NCBI RefSeq assembly: GCF_004208415.1
Contig: NZ_CP035758.1
Span: 7,192,001 to 7,256,000 of the forward strand
DNA from: Ktedonosporobacter rubrisoli
Lineage (GTDB): Bacteria > Chloroflexota > Ktedonobacteria > Ktedonobacterales > Ktedonobacteraceae
DNA: 64,000 bases
Direction of reading: 5' to 3'
Shown: positions 1-8,597 of the stretch, piece by piece
How the letters are laid out: the number at the start of each line of letters is the position of its first letter
Numbering within the stretch: position 1 is the first letter of the stretch
Notes under the pieces: generated by a model
What the model was told of the DNA's origin: nothing
The model's input: the letters and a program-made list of their open reading frames with translations, nothing else
Databases searched by the model: none
Position numbers and translations under genes: made by a program

Positions 1-28
1 AGAGTATAATTTTTCAGGGAGGCAGCGC

Positions 29-982
29 TTGCCACAGCCGGATTTAATCGTTATTCTTGGCCCCACGGCATCGGGGAAAAGCTCGCTTGGGATTACCCTG
101 GCTCAGCGGTTGAACGGAGAAATTATCTCCGCAGATTCGCGCCAGGTCTATCGAGGCCTGGATATCGGAACAGCCAAAGTAAGCCCTCAGGAGAGAGAAG
201 CAGCGCCTCACCATTTGCTCGATGTTGCCGATCCGCGCGATGTCTATACGGTAGCACAATTTCAGCAAGCGGCGATTACTATAATTAACGATATACTGGC
301 CCGTGGACGGCAACCCTTGCTGGTCGGTGGCTCTCCACATTACATTCAGGCCATCGTCGATAATCTTGATATCCCCCAGGTCCCTCCACAGCCAGAACTG
401 CGGGCCCGACTTGAGGCTCGACCACTGCCCGAACTGTTAGCCCAACTTGAGGAGCTCGATCCACAGAGCGCTGCGAGCATTGATCGCCAGAATCCCCGGC
501 GCGTTATTCGCGCACTTGAGGTTTGCCTCATTACAGGTAAGCCTTTCTCGCAGCAACGCAGCATGGCCGAGCCGCTCTATCGCAGCCTGCTTCTGGGCAT
601 ACGCTGGCCCCGGGAAGTCCTGTATTGGCGCATTGATGAGCGCGTTGATGAGCGTATGGAACAGGGGATGGTGCAAGAGGTGCGCACGCTACTGGAGCAG
701 GGAGTGAACCATGAGCGCATGGAGGCCCTGGGATTAGAATACCGCTTTATAGATCGCTGGCTGCGTGGCGAATTTAGCAGCGAGGCCGAGATGGTACAAC
801 GTCTGAAATATGCTATTCATGATTTCACGCGCCGCCAGTTGACCTGGTTTCGCCGCGAACAAAGAATCCTCTGGCTGGATGGCGGTCCCGAGATGGTCCC
901 GGAGGCCGAGCGCATCGCCAGGGCTTTTCTTGCCCAGCAAACGCTCCCAGACATTGCTACCCTTCAAGCCAAACAGATATAA
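29..982 (+). CDS. miaA: tRNA dimethylallyltransferase MiaA
   Basis: Transfers a dimethylallyl group from DMAPP to N6 of A37 in tRNAs reading UNN codons. The N-terminus carries the P-loop GPTASGKS (residues 11-18), followed by the DSRQVYRGLDIGTAK block and DFTRRQLTWFRR near the C-terminus, all MiaA signatures. At 317 residues it is full length for the family. The start is TTG at 29, chosen because AGGGAGG at 16-22 lies six bases upstream and the P-loop then sits at its usual distance from the N-terminus. A methyltransferase gene follows 75 bp downstream on the same strand. Confidence 0.97.
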   Translation: MPQPDLIVILGPTASGKSSLGITLAQRLNGEIISADSRQVYRGLDIGTAKVSPQEREAAPHHLLDVADPRDVYTVAQFQQAAITIINDILARGRQPLLVGGSPHYIQAIVDNLDIPQVPPQPELRARLEARPLPELLAQLEELDPQSAASIDRQNPRRVIRALEVCLITGKPFSQQRSMAEPLYRSLLLGIRWPREVLYWRIDERVDERMEQGMVQEVRTLLEQGVNHERMEALGLEYRFIDRWLRGEFSSEAEMVQRLKYAIHDFTRRQLTWFRREQRILWLDGGPEMVPEAERIARAFLAQQTLPDIATLQAKQI

Positions 983-1057
983 TATTCAACAAGCTTTACC
1001 ACATCTCAGGTTGGTAGCATACAATAACGTTCCGCACAATAACATGGAGGCCTCTCT

Positions 1058-1702
1058 TTGACAGCACCAGATACCCATCGAACCTATTGGGATACAAAAG
1101 GCGTAAGCAAGACGTTCACACATCCTGTCAATTTTGCCTGGCTGGCCAAGGCGATCAAGCCACAGGCACGGATTCTCGACTATGGCTGCGGCTATGGGCG
1201 CGTTACAAGTCTGCTCTATGAGCATGGCTACCAGGATGTTGAGGGTGTGGATTTCTCGGCGCCGATGATCGAGCGCGCCCGCCTCACTCATCCAGAACTA
1301 AACTTTCGGCTGATCGAGCCCTCAGCTTTGCCTTATGCCGATGCTTCGTTCGATGCCATTCTCCTCTTTGCGCTACTCACTTGTGTGCCAGAGAATGAGG
1401 CCCAGCGCGCCTTAGTTGGAGAGCTAGGGCGTATTTTGCGTCCCGGCGGCGTGCTCTATATCAGCGATATGCTGCTTCAAACCGATGAGCGCAATCTTGC
1501 GCGCTACCAGGCCCATCAAGCCAAATACGGCGTTTATGGCATTTTCGAGACTGACGATGGCGCAATTTGCCGTCACCATGACCAGGAATGGCTAACTACG
1601 CTGCTCTCCAACTTTAGTCGTCAGGAATTCGCTGAGATCAGCGTGACAACGATGAATGGTCATGCCACCCGCGCCTTTCAATGGCTGGCCCGCAAAGAGT
1701 AA
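1058..1702 (+). CDS. Class I SAM-dependent methyltransferase
   Basis: Small soluble methyltransferase of 214 residues with a Rossmann fold. The SAM-binding motif I reads RILDYGCGYGRVTSLL (about residues 37-52), an acidic residue follows at the end of beta 2 (VEGVDFS), and the post-I block LRPGGVLYISDML is also seen. Start is TTG at 1058, supported by ATGGAGG seven bases upstream; no in-frame ATG is better placed. Substrate cannot be deduced. It lies downstream of miaA on the same strand and may be cotranscribed, which would suggest but not prove an RNA or small-molecule substrate. Confidence 0.85.
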   Translation: MTAPDTHRTYWDTKGVSKTFTHPVNFAWLAKAIKPQARILDYGCGYGRVTSLLYEHGYQDVEGVDFSAPMIERARLTHPELNFRLIEPSALPYADASFDAILLFALLTCVPENEAQRALVGELGRILRPGGVLYISDMLLQTDERNLARYQAHQAKYGVYGIFETDDGAICRHHDQEWLTTLLSNFSRQEFAEISVTTMNGHATRAFQWLARKE

Positions 1703-1793
1703 TGGAGAGATCATGGCTCTCTGTGAGCAGGTAAAGCATACATCTAGCAGGCGAGCCAGGCTATAATCCTCCTTGCTCGCTTGCATTTATGGC

Positions 1794-2150
1794 TCAATCT
1801 GGCTCAGTTTTTCGCAGAGCTTCCCGCAGTTCTTCAGGGTGCAATAAAATTCTTCTCAGCATCCCGGCAACTGCCTTAAGCGGTTCTGGGTCAACAGAGG
1901 TCATCCAGCATTCATCACTTTCCGCATCGAAATTCAATACGGCTGCCAGTTTGGGAAAGTGCATGCTCACTAATGTCTCGATCACGGCTTGCCAGGAAGC
2001 TCCATTTGGTTCATATCCCCATTCTTCTTGAAAAAGGAAGGAAACCTTATCTATTTCTTCATAAGGGCGAAGAATGAACATCCACTTGTCATCATAGTGC
2101 AACACATGACCTGGTTTGTATTCGTCGTCATCTGATCGTGGCTCTCTCAT
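1794..2150 (-). CDS. Imm51-like immunity-family protein
   Basis: Acidic 118-residue cytoplasmic protein. The block EEWGYEPNGASWQAVIETLV (from about residue 42) resembles the G-Y-x-x-N-G-x-x-W core of the Imm51 immunity family found beside polymorphic toxins, and the second half (DECWMTSVDPEPLKAVAGML) keeps the spacing I associate with that family. No toxin gene is visible on either side, so it would be an orphan immunity gene or one used in another role. A purine-rich AGAGG sits almost directly against the ATG, so the start is uncertain. The family call rests on recall of a short motif. Confidence 0.55.
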   Translation of the reverse strand: MREPRSDDDEYKPGHVLHYDDKWMFILRPYEEIDKVSFLFQEEWGYEPNGASWQAVIETLVSMHFPKLAAVLNFDAESDECWMTSVDPEPLKAVAGMLRRILLHPEELREALRKTEPD

Positions 2151-2331
2151 ACCTCTTTACCCCAGATATCTTAGCAGATGGCTCTGCGCAAATTAAGTGT
2201 TTCCTAGCTTGCGGCAAGTAAAGCATGCTTTTTCGTCCCAGTCAATCCCCCTACGCTTCTTAGGGTTGTCTTAGTGGATAGCAATTTATAACCAATTTTT
2301 ATTCATAACCAAAATTTATGGTAAATATAAC

Positions 2332-2360
2332 TTGAAAGAATGAATAATCTATGGTATGGT
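2332..2360 (+). promoter_or_regulatory. Sigma70-type promoter of the MFS-sulfatase-FGE unit
   Basis: TTGAAA (2332-2337), 17-bp spacer, TATGGT (2355-2360), in an AT-rich stretch. Transcription would begin near 2366, about 475 nt ahead of the transporter start, leaving a long leader. Confidence 0.55.
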
Positions 2361-2387
2361 TATAAGTGTTGAGACATACATCGACCG

Positions 2388-2486
2388 GAGCCAACAGGGC
2401 AAGTTCAGTGGCCGTGCTGAGAGCGAAGGCATCCTCTGGCCGGCACTTGCTTTCAGGCGGTGGGCACCACCCTTGCCCTGGGCAGC
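2388..2486 (+). ncRNA. Candidate structured leader RNA (three-way junction)
   Basis: CAGGGCAAG (2395-2403) pairs perfectly with CTTGCCCTG (2472-2480). Inside are a long imperfect hairpin (AGTG 2407-2410 with CACT 2444-2447, then CCG with CGG, and GAG with CTC near the tip) and a short hairpin GGTGG/CCACC (2459-2463 with 2467-2471) that would stack directly on the closing stem. This is a compact three-way junction just downstream of the predicted transcription start of the transporter-sulfatase-FGE genes. It matches no riboswitch signature that I know. A regulatory role is inferred from fold and position only. Confidence 0.4.
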
Positions 2487-2842
2487 TCTTTTAGCAGCAT
2501 GAGGAGGTGACGTCAGTACGACAAGATGTCAGAATCCTAACAGGTTTGCTTGAGAAGGAAGCAGATACAAGCAAGATTACCTCTGCTTAAATAACCCGAA
2601 CCCTTGTTATCCGCAGCGAACAGCGAAAGGATAGCAGACACCTTTTCTCAAATTAGCAGTTCGTGTAGTCTTTCGCCCATAATTGCCAGTTATGTGCGGC
2701 GCTTGTTCAGCAGTCAATCTCTGCGAAAACCAAACGCAGACTGACAGGAAAGCTAGCTTTCCACATGAGTATTGACGAATTGCTACCGATATCTCAAGCC
2801 AGCCTGCCAGCAGTCAGCCGCTATTCTTGGGAAAGGAACACC

Positions 2843-4174
2843 ATGGCGCAATCGATCTCAACGACCAGCACGCAAACACGTATCTCGCGCTTGAGCCTGG
2901 GCATGCTTGCCTTTTTATTTACTCTGGGAGCCATCAACTTTGCCGATAAAATGGTTGCGGCCCTTTTAGCAGTGCCGATTATCAAGGAATTCCACCTTAC
3001 GCCCACGCAATGGGGTATCCTCAGTGGCAGTTTTTTCTGGCTATTTTCGCTCTCATCTATTCTCATTGGCACCTGGTCCGACACCCTGGGCACAAAGCGC
3101 ACATTATCCTTGCTAGCAACTGTCTGGACCTTCACGCAGTTAGCCACGGCAATCGTGACAAGCTTTCCGCTCTTGCTCCTTACGCGCGTCGGGCTAGGAG
3201 CCGGCGAAGGGCCTTATACGGGAGTCGCGCTGGCGGCTGCCTCACGCTGGTTACCAGAAGCACGCCGGGGGCTGGGCGTTGCGATTGTGACCTGTGGGAA
3301 TCTGGTCGGGCCGGCCTTATTGACGCCGGTGCTGGTCTATGCTTCAGTTTACCTTGGCTGGCGTTCGGCCTTTATCTTACTGGGCGCCTGCAGCCTGCTC
3401 TGGCTCATTCTCTGGCACTTTTTGGGCAAGGAAAGACCTGAGGAGGACAGTTCGTCGGAGACAAAGCAGCTCGCCAGCGGCGAAGAGCCACGGATCAAGA
3501 AAATTAGCTGGTCTGAATTGCGTCAGCTCCTGTTCTCACGCAATGTGATCTTTATTACCCTGGCGGCCTTCGGAGCTTACTGGTTTCAGGCCATTTTTCT
3601 GGGTTGGCTAACTATTTATTTCACCGAAGTTCGCCATCTCACCTTGCAGAACTTCGCTATCTTCAGTCCGATCATGACCCTTACGGCCTGCACTATGCAA
3701 ATCCTCTTTAGCGGCCTGGGCGATAGATTATATCGCCAGACTGGCAAGAGCAGATCCTATGTCTATGTCTTAAGTTTTGTGCTTATAGCTACTGCCATCA
3801 TGCTGTACGGTAGTTCTATCGTGCATTCGACTATTCTCTCTCTTCTGCTGATAAGTTGCATTCCAAATGGGGCAGCCTTTGCCCTTACTGGAACCTTGAT
3901 TTTAAATGTGACTCCTGTGGAAAGGCACGGGACTATGCAGGGTATCACCATTGCCCTGGCTATGCTGGCTGGCGTTATCGGGCCGACGCTTGCGGGTCCG
4001 CTTATCCAGGCTGCCGGCCACAACTTAGCCGCAGGCTTTAACTCCGTCTACCTCCTCACCTGTTCTCTTCTTTTGGCGTGTGCACTTGCTGGCTTTATCT
4101 TTATTCGACCTGACGAGCAGAAACGGATCGCCAACCGTGAAGCCGTCCAGCTCGAAGAAGCCAGGGCCAGCTAA
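2843..4174 (+). CDS. MFS transporter, probably organic anion type
   Basis: Twelve-helix major facilitator superfamily permease of about 443 residues in the cytoplasmic membrane. After the second helix comes the loop motif GTWSDTLGTKRTLSLL, the MFS motif A, and the fourth helix has RVGLGAGEGPYTGVALA as in the anion:cation symporter branch. ATG 2843 is preferred over an in-frame ATG at 2765 because AAAGGA stands five bases upstream, while 2765 has only a distant match. It precedes a sulfatase and an FGE gene on the same strand, so uptake of a sulfated compound or release of its product is a reasonable inference. Substrate is unknown. Confidence 0.85.
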   Translation: MAQSISTTSTQTRISRLSLGMLAFLFTLGAINFADKMVAALLAVPIIKEFHLTPTQWGILSGSFFWLFSLSSILIGTWSDTLGTKRTLSLLATVWTFTQLATAIVTSFPLLLLTRVGLGAGEGPYTGVALAAASRWLPEARRGLGVAIVTCGNLVGPALLTPVLVYASVYLGWRSAFILLGACSLLWLILWHFLGKERPEEDSSSETKQLASGEEPRIKKISWSELRQLLFSRNVIFITLAAFGAYWFQAIFLGWLTIYFTEVRHLTLQNFAIFSPIMTLTACTMQILFSGLGDRLYRQTGKSRSYVYVLSFVLIATAIMLYGSSIVHSTILSLLLISCIPNGAAFALTGTLILNVTPVERHGTMQGITIALAMLAGVIGPTLAGPLIQAAGHNLAAGFNSVYLLTCSLLLACALAGFIFIRPDEQKRIANREAVQLEEARAS

Positions 4175-4326
4175 TTGGCCACAAGGAAGTGGCCGATAAT
4201 GGGCATTGGTCCCGGGTAGAAGGGTAGCCAGGGCGGGGTGCCGAGGCGCAAAGGGGCGCTTTACCCACTCCGCTTACCCTCCACCTGAGCATCATAAGCA
4301 TGAATAACTTCCAGGAGGATTTTCCA

Positions 4327-6588
4327 ATGACTGATCCACAACACAACGGCACTTTTCGAGGCCATACAGGTCGCACCTGGCAGGATTCGGAGCCCTGGTG
4401 GCCTGAGCCAGTTCGGCCACCCACTGGCTCACCAAATGTTCTTTTTATCGTGCTTGACGATACGGGCTTCGCGCATCTGGGATGTTACGGTTCAGATATT
4501 TCGACACCCAATATTGATAGTCTGGCTGCCGAAGGCTTGCGCTACAATAATTTTCACACAACTGCCATCTGCTCTCCTACCCGCGCCTGCCTGCTGAGCG
4601 GGCGCAATCATCATGCCACGGGGGTCTCATTCGTTACCGAGGTTCCTAACGGCTTTCCCAACAGCCGGGGCAAGGTTAGCAAGCAGACCGGCTTGCTGAG
4701 CGAGATTCTCAAAGAAAACGGCTATAATACTATCGCGGTTGGCAAGTGGCACCTGGTGCCTTCGGATGAGCAGAGCAGCAGCGGCCCATTCGATAACTGG
4801 CCGCTGGGGCGTGGCTTTGAGCACTACTATGGCTTTCTCGGCGGCGAAACCAATCAGTGGAATCCTGACCTGGTAGCTTACAATCAGCGTATCGAGCAGC
4901 CCAGGCGCGCCGAAGAGGGCTACCACCTCACCGAGGATCTCACCGATAAGGCTATCGATTTTGTGCGCAATCAGCAAGCCACGGCTCAGGGCAAGCCCTT
5001 CTTTCTCTACCTGGCTTACGGCGCCACTCACGCTCCACACCAGGCACCACGTGAGTTCATCGACAAATACAAGGGCAAGTACGATAAGGGCTGGGATCAA
5101 GTGCGCGAGGAATGGTTTGCGCGCCAAAAGGAACAGGGCATCATTCCACCTGAGACGCAATTACCGCCGCACAATCCTGGCGTGAAGGCCTGGCAGGAGC
5201 TCAGTCCTGATGAGCAGCGCCTGTTTGCGCGTATGCAGGAGGTCTTTGCCGGTTATCTTGAACACACTGATTATCATATCGGTCGCCTGCTCGACTTTCT
5301 CAAGGAGATTGGCCAGTTCGAGAATACGCTCATTGTGTTCCTCTCAGACAACGGCGCCAGCCCGGAAGGCGGACCCGATGGAACCGATAACGAGTGGAAG
5401 TTTTTCAACGGCGTCGAGGTTAAGGCCCGGGATATTCAGCATCGCATTGATGATCTGGGCACGCCAAGAGCTTATAACCACTATCCACAGGGCTGGGCCC
5501 AGGCCGGTAACACGCCGCTCAAATGGTACAAACGTTGGGTACATGCCGGTGGGGTCAAAGATCCTTTGATCATTCACTATCCTGCACACATCAAGGATAA
5601 GGGCAGCATTCGCCAGCAATATCATCATGTGACCGATATTACGCCAACAGTCTTAGAGTTGATCGGCCTTCAGCCTCCTGCTAGCCTTAATGGCGTAACC
5701 CAGGAACCACTGCATGGTACCAGCCTTGCCTACACCTTCGATCAGCCAGCAGCACCAACTCGTAAGCAGGTGCAATACTACGAGATGCTGGGCAACCGGG
5801 GCATCTGGCAGGCTGGCTGGAAGGCTGTGTGCTATCATCAGCCCGATACGCCATATGAGGAGGATGAGTGGGAGCTCTATCATGTGGAGGAAGATTTCTC
5901 CGAGAGTCGCGATCTCGCGACAGTTCATCCGGAGAAGCTGCGCCAGCTCATCGAGCTGTGGTGGGTTGAAGCCGGCCGCTATAATGTTCTTCCCCTGGAT
6001 GATCGCTTACTAACGCGGGGGAGAGCACATTTAGCCCGCCGGAAGTTCCCCACAACCTACGTTTTCCCGCCTTATATCGCGCGCCTTACCGCGACTGCCG
6101 GACCAATTCTAGGAAACCGCTCCTATACTATCACAGCGGAGATTGAGCGAGCCGACAGCAGGACAGAAGGAGTTCTGGTCGCCCAGGGCGGGCGTTTTGG
6201 TGGGCTGGCACTTTTTATCCAAAACAACCAGTTAGTTTTCGATTATAATTATCTTGGAGACAAACATTATATAATTACATCAGTAGCCGAAGTGCCCGGC
6301 GGTGCCTCAACCCTGCGCTTTGAGTTCATCCGTACGGGCGAGCTCCAGGGACAAGGTAGGCTGGTAATCAATGGACAAGTGGTTGGTGAAGGCCTTATTG
6401 AACGCACAACGCTGCTCGCGGGAGGCCCTGGTGCATTCGATGTTGGGCAGAACACGCTTACCCCGGTGAGCGAGACGTATGAGACACCGTTCCGCTTCAG
6501 CGGTAAGCTCAAGTATGTCACGATAACTCTTGAGAATGCCGAGCCCGACCTTGCCGCTATTCTGGCTACTGAACTGGCAACTGAGTAA
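4327..6588 (+). CDS. Arylsulfatase, type I formylglycine sulfatase
   Basis: Hydrolyses sulfate esters. The core opens with PNVLFIVLDDTGFAHLGCYG, whose paired Asp residues bind calcium, and the active-site motif CSPTR begins at Cys82, the residue to be oxidised to formylglycine; GKWHL follows. The protein has about 753 residues, with a beta-rich C-terminal extension beyond the catalytic domain (about residues 590-753). ATG 4327 is chosen over an in-frame ATG at 4300 because AGGAGG lies eight bases upstream. No signal peptide is seen, so it probably acts in the cytoplasm, matching cytoplasmic FGE and an importer encoded next to it. Confidence 0.93.
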   Translation: MTDPQHNGTFRGHTGRTWQDSEPWWPEPVRPPTGSPNVLFIVLDDTGFAHLGCYGSDISTPNIDSLAAEGLRYNNFHTTAICSPTRACLLSGRNHHATGVSFVTEVPNGFPNSRGKVSKQTGLLSEILKENGYNTIAVGKWHLVPSDEQSSSGPFDNWPLGRGFEHYYGFLGGETNQWNPDLVAYNQRIEQPRRAEEGYHLTEDLTDKAIDFVRNQQATAQGKPFFLYLAYGATHAPHQAPREFIDKYKGKYDKGWDQVREEWFARQKEQGIIPPETQLPPHNPGVKAWQELSPDEQRLFARMQEVFAGYLEHTDYHIGRLLDFLKEIGQFENTLIVFLSDNGASPEGGPDGTDNEWKFFNGVEVKARDIQHRIDDLGTPRAYNHYPQGWAQAGNTPLKWYKRWVHAGGVKDPLIIHYPAHIKDKGSIRQQYHHVTDITPTVLELIGLQPPASLNGVTQEPLHGTSLAYTFDQPAAPTRKQVQYYEMLGNRGIWQAGWKAVCYHQPDTPYEEDEWELYHVEEDFSESRDLATVHPEKLRQLIELWWVEAGRYNVLPLDDRLLTRGRAHLARRKFPTTYVFPPYIARLTATAGPILGNRSYTITAEIERADSRTEGVLVAQGGRFGGLALFIQNNQLVFDYNYLGDKHYIITSVAEVPGGASTLRFEFIRTGELQGQGRLVINGQVVGEGLIERTTLLAGGPGAFDVGQNTLTPVSETYETPFRFSGKLKYVTITLENAEPDLAAILATELATE

Positions 6589-6688
6589 CAACCCTTAAGG
6601 CTTCTAGCTGGCCGACCGCTTTATGGATCTATCGGTCAGCCAGCAACGATCCGTGGCAGCAGGCCACGGCAGGAAAGATCTAGCAGCT

Positions 6689-7678
6689 ATGACAATACCT
6701 ATCCAAATTCACGCACATAGGAACCATGAAGATGAGCATCCAGGTCCCGCACCTTATCCAGATATGGCATGGATTCCTGGAGGAACATTTCTCATGGGCT
6801 CAAACTCGCATTATCCCGAAGAGGCTCCGGTCCATCGCGTAACCGTCGATGGCTTCTGGATGGATCGCTATACGGTGACCAATGAACAATTCGCCAGCTT
6901 TGTCAGGGAGACTGGCTATATCACGCTGGCCGAGTATCCGCCCAATCCTACCGATTATCCTGGCGTAGACCCCACGCAGTTGGTAGCCGGTTCGCTTGTC
7001 TTCCAACAACCGGATCATCAAGTTGATCTTAACGATTTTAGTGCCTGGTGGGCCTTTATCCCTGGCGCCAACTGGCGGCATCCCGAGGGCCCAGGTAGCT
7101 CTATTAAAGGACGCGAAAAGCACCCCGTCGTCCACGTGGCTTACCAGGATGTAGAAGCGTATGCCCACTGGGCGCATAAGGTCTTGCCTACGGAGGCAGA
7201 ATGGGAGCGCGCGGCCCGCGGTGGGTTACGGGGCGCACCCTATACATGGGGCAACGAGCTTGCTCCTGGCGGAAAGCTGATGGCCAATACCTGGCAAGGA
7301 GAATTTCCCTGGCAAAACCTGTGCCTTGATGGCTACGAGGGCACCGCTCCTGTGGGCTCTTTCCCGCCCAATAACTATGGGCTCTATGATATGGCCGGCA
7401 ATGTGTGGGAGTGGACAAGCGATTGGTATGCGCCACGCCACCAGGCCGATGCGGCCAAGCAGTGCTGCACTCCCCATAATCCCCATGGCGCGAGCGAAAC
7501 GCAAAGTCTCGATCCCGATCAGGCTGTACGTATTCCGCGCAAAGTACTTAAAGGAGGGTCTTACCTCTGCGCTCCAAACTATTGTCAGCGCTACCGCCCG
7601 GCGGCGCGCACCCCACAAACCATCGACACGTCTACCTGCCACACAGGATTTCGCTGCATTGTGCGCCCCAACGCCTGA
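6689..7678 (+). CDS. Formylglycine-generating enzyme (sulfatase activator)
   Basis: SUMF1-type oxidase that converts the sulfatase active-site Cys to formylglycine using oxygen and copper. The family hallmarks are WIPGGTFLMGSN near the start, LPTEAEWERAARGG, YDMAGNVWEWTSDWY, and the C-terminal GGSYLCAPNYCQRYR. Cys294 and Cys299 have the same spacing as the two copper-binding cysteines of the characterised Streptomyces enzyme, so the aerobic mechanism is expected. ATG 6689 is preferred to 6623 because AGGAAAG lies upstream and the upstream residues look non-conserved. It follows the sulfatase by 100 bp and almost certainly activates it. Confidence 0.93.
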   Translation: MTIPIQIHAHRNHEDEHPGPAPYPDMAWIPGGTFLMGSNSHYPEEAPVHRVTVDGFWMDRYTVTNEQFASFVRETGYITLAEYPPNPTDYPGVDPTQLVAGSLVFQQPDHQVDLNDFSAWWAFIPGANWRHPEGPGSSIKGREKHPVVHVAYQDVEAYAHWAHKVLPTEAEWERAARGGLRGAPYTWGNELAPGGKLMANTWQGEFPWQNLCLDGYEGTAPVGSFPPNNYGLYDMAGNVWEWTSDWYAPRHQADAAKQCCTPHNPHGASETQSLDPDQAVRIPRKVLKGGSYLCAPNYCQRYRPAARTPQTIDTSTCHTGFRCIVRPNA

Positions 7679-7703
7679 TGTCCACTCCTGAGGCAGAGGA
7701 TTG

Positions 7704-7762
7704 TATATAGCCGGCCACAGGTATTGCAGCGCAGATGTGCTCATCCTGTGGTCGGCTATATA
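7704..7762. terminator. Long hairpin between convergent genes
   Basis: TATATAGCCGGCCACAGG (7704-7721) pairs with 7745-7762 over 18 positions with a single G-T pair. It sits between the FGE gene (plus) and the TetR gene (minus) and could stop transcription from both sides. There is no strong T-tract. Confidence 0.6.
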
Positions 7763-7778
7763 GCAAGTCTCGAAACCG

Positions 7779-8384
7779 TCACGCCTCAGTTACTGCGCTC
7801 GTCCCTCGCAAGCGTGTAATCAAGCCAACGATATCGCGGGCAAATGCAGTATCTAGAGGAGCTGGATACAGCAGGAAGCGATACCATTTAGCGCCATAAA
7901 TGAAGTCAGCCAGCACGTTCAGATTGGTATCGGCAGCCAGCTCGCCACGCTCTAAGCCCCGCTGCAAAAGCGCCACCAGGCCTGCTTTCATCGGCACAAT
8001 AAACGTTTGTTGAAACTCGTGCGCAAAGGCAGGATCTAGCTGCGCCTCCGCAGCCAGACCACTTAGCACAGTCCCGGTCTTGCCTCGCAAACCCGCAAAT
8101 GCTTGCTCAAAATAGGTAAGCAAATCTCTTTCGAGCGAGCCGGTATCGGGAAATGGCGCACGCAACTCGTCAGCAGTGATCAATGCTTCAAGGGCCACAG
8201 CGGCCTTCGAGGGCCACCATCGATAAATGGTCTTTTTTCCCACGCCAGCGCGCGCAGCAATGCCTTCAATGGTCATATCGCGATAGCCCACCTCAGCCAG
8301 CTCCTCGCGCGTCGCTTGCAAAATCGCCTGGTGGGACTGACTACTTCTCCGGCGCCCCTGAGCTGTGGTCTCCTGCTCAGCCAT
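7779..8384 (-). CDS. TetR/AcrR family repressor
   Basis: 201 residues. The N-terminal DNA-binding domain is clear: AILQATREELAEVGYRDMTI then IAARAGVGKKTIYRWWPSK, the helix-turn-helix with the W-P-S-K variant of the usual Y-R-x-F motif. The remainder is an alpha-helical ligand-binding domain of the TetR_C_11 sort. The ATG is preceded by GGAG. A perfect 7-4-7 inverted repeat lies 75 bp upstream at 8459-8476 and is a likely autoregulatory operator. The neighbouring SDR gene on the same strand may be a target. Ligand is unknown. Confidence 0.9.
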   Translation of the reverse strand: MAEQETTAQGRRRSSQSHQAILQATREELAEVGYRDMTIEGIAARAGVGKKTIYRWWPSKAAVALEALITADELRAPFPDTGSLERDLLTYFEQAFAGLRGKTGTVLSGLAAEAQLDPAFAHEFQQTFIVPMKAGLVALLQRGLERGELAADTNLNVLADFIYGAKWYRFLLYPAPLDTAFARDIVGLITRLRGTSAVTEA

Positions 8385-8458
8385 CTTCTCCGCTCCTCTT
8401 AAGCATTTAAAATGTATATAGCAGACTCAAGTATTCTCTATCTTAATATTTTACAACA

Positions 8459-8476
8459 GCACGATCCGTATCGTGC
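8459..8476. promoter_or_regulatory. Candidate TetR operator
   Basis: GCACGAT-CCGT-ATCGTGC, a perfect inverted repeat of 18 bp in the intergenic space upstream of the TetR gene. Size and position suit a TetR-family dimer site. Confidence 0.5.
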
Positions 8477-8597
8477 ATTGTAGCAGATGGACTATGGCTG
8501 AACAAGCTATCCTCTTATTGAGGCTAGCTGATTGCCCACTTGCGCTCATTAGTTTTGCTTCTCTGCTCTAGCATCTTCCCTGGGTTTCCTGTGGGGC

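Larger units (their letters stand above)
2151..2842. other. Gene-free leader region
   Basis: About 690 bp without a credible gene. It holds the promoter at 2332-2360, the structured element at 2388-2486, an isolated AGGAGG at 2502-2507 with no well-placed start codon after it, and a TCTGCG/CGCAGA hairpin (2720-2725 with 2735-2740) shortly before the transporter gene. Confidence 0.6.

Noticed and set aside
2395..2490. Resemblance to TPP (CTGAGAG) or ZTP (CCTGGGCA) riboswitch signatures
   Set aside because: Only single short words match. The partner elements (GAACCTGATC for TPP, the GACTGGCG part for ZTP) are missing, and the genes behind it are not for thiamine or folate.
2765..2842. Upstream ATG for the MFS transporter
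   Set aside because: Its ribosome site is poorly placed, the extra 26 residues are polar and unlike the family, and AAAGGA fits ATG 2843.
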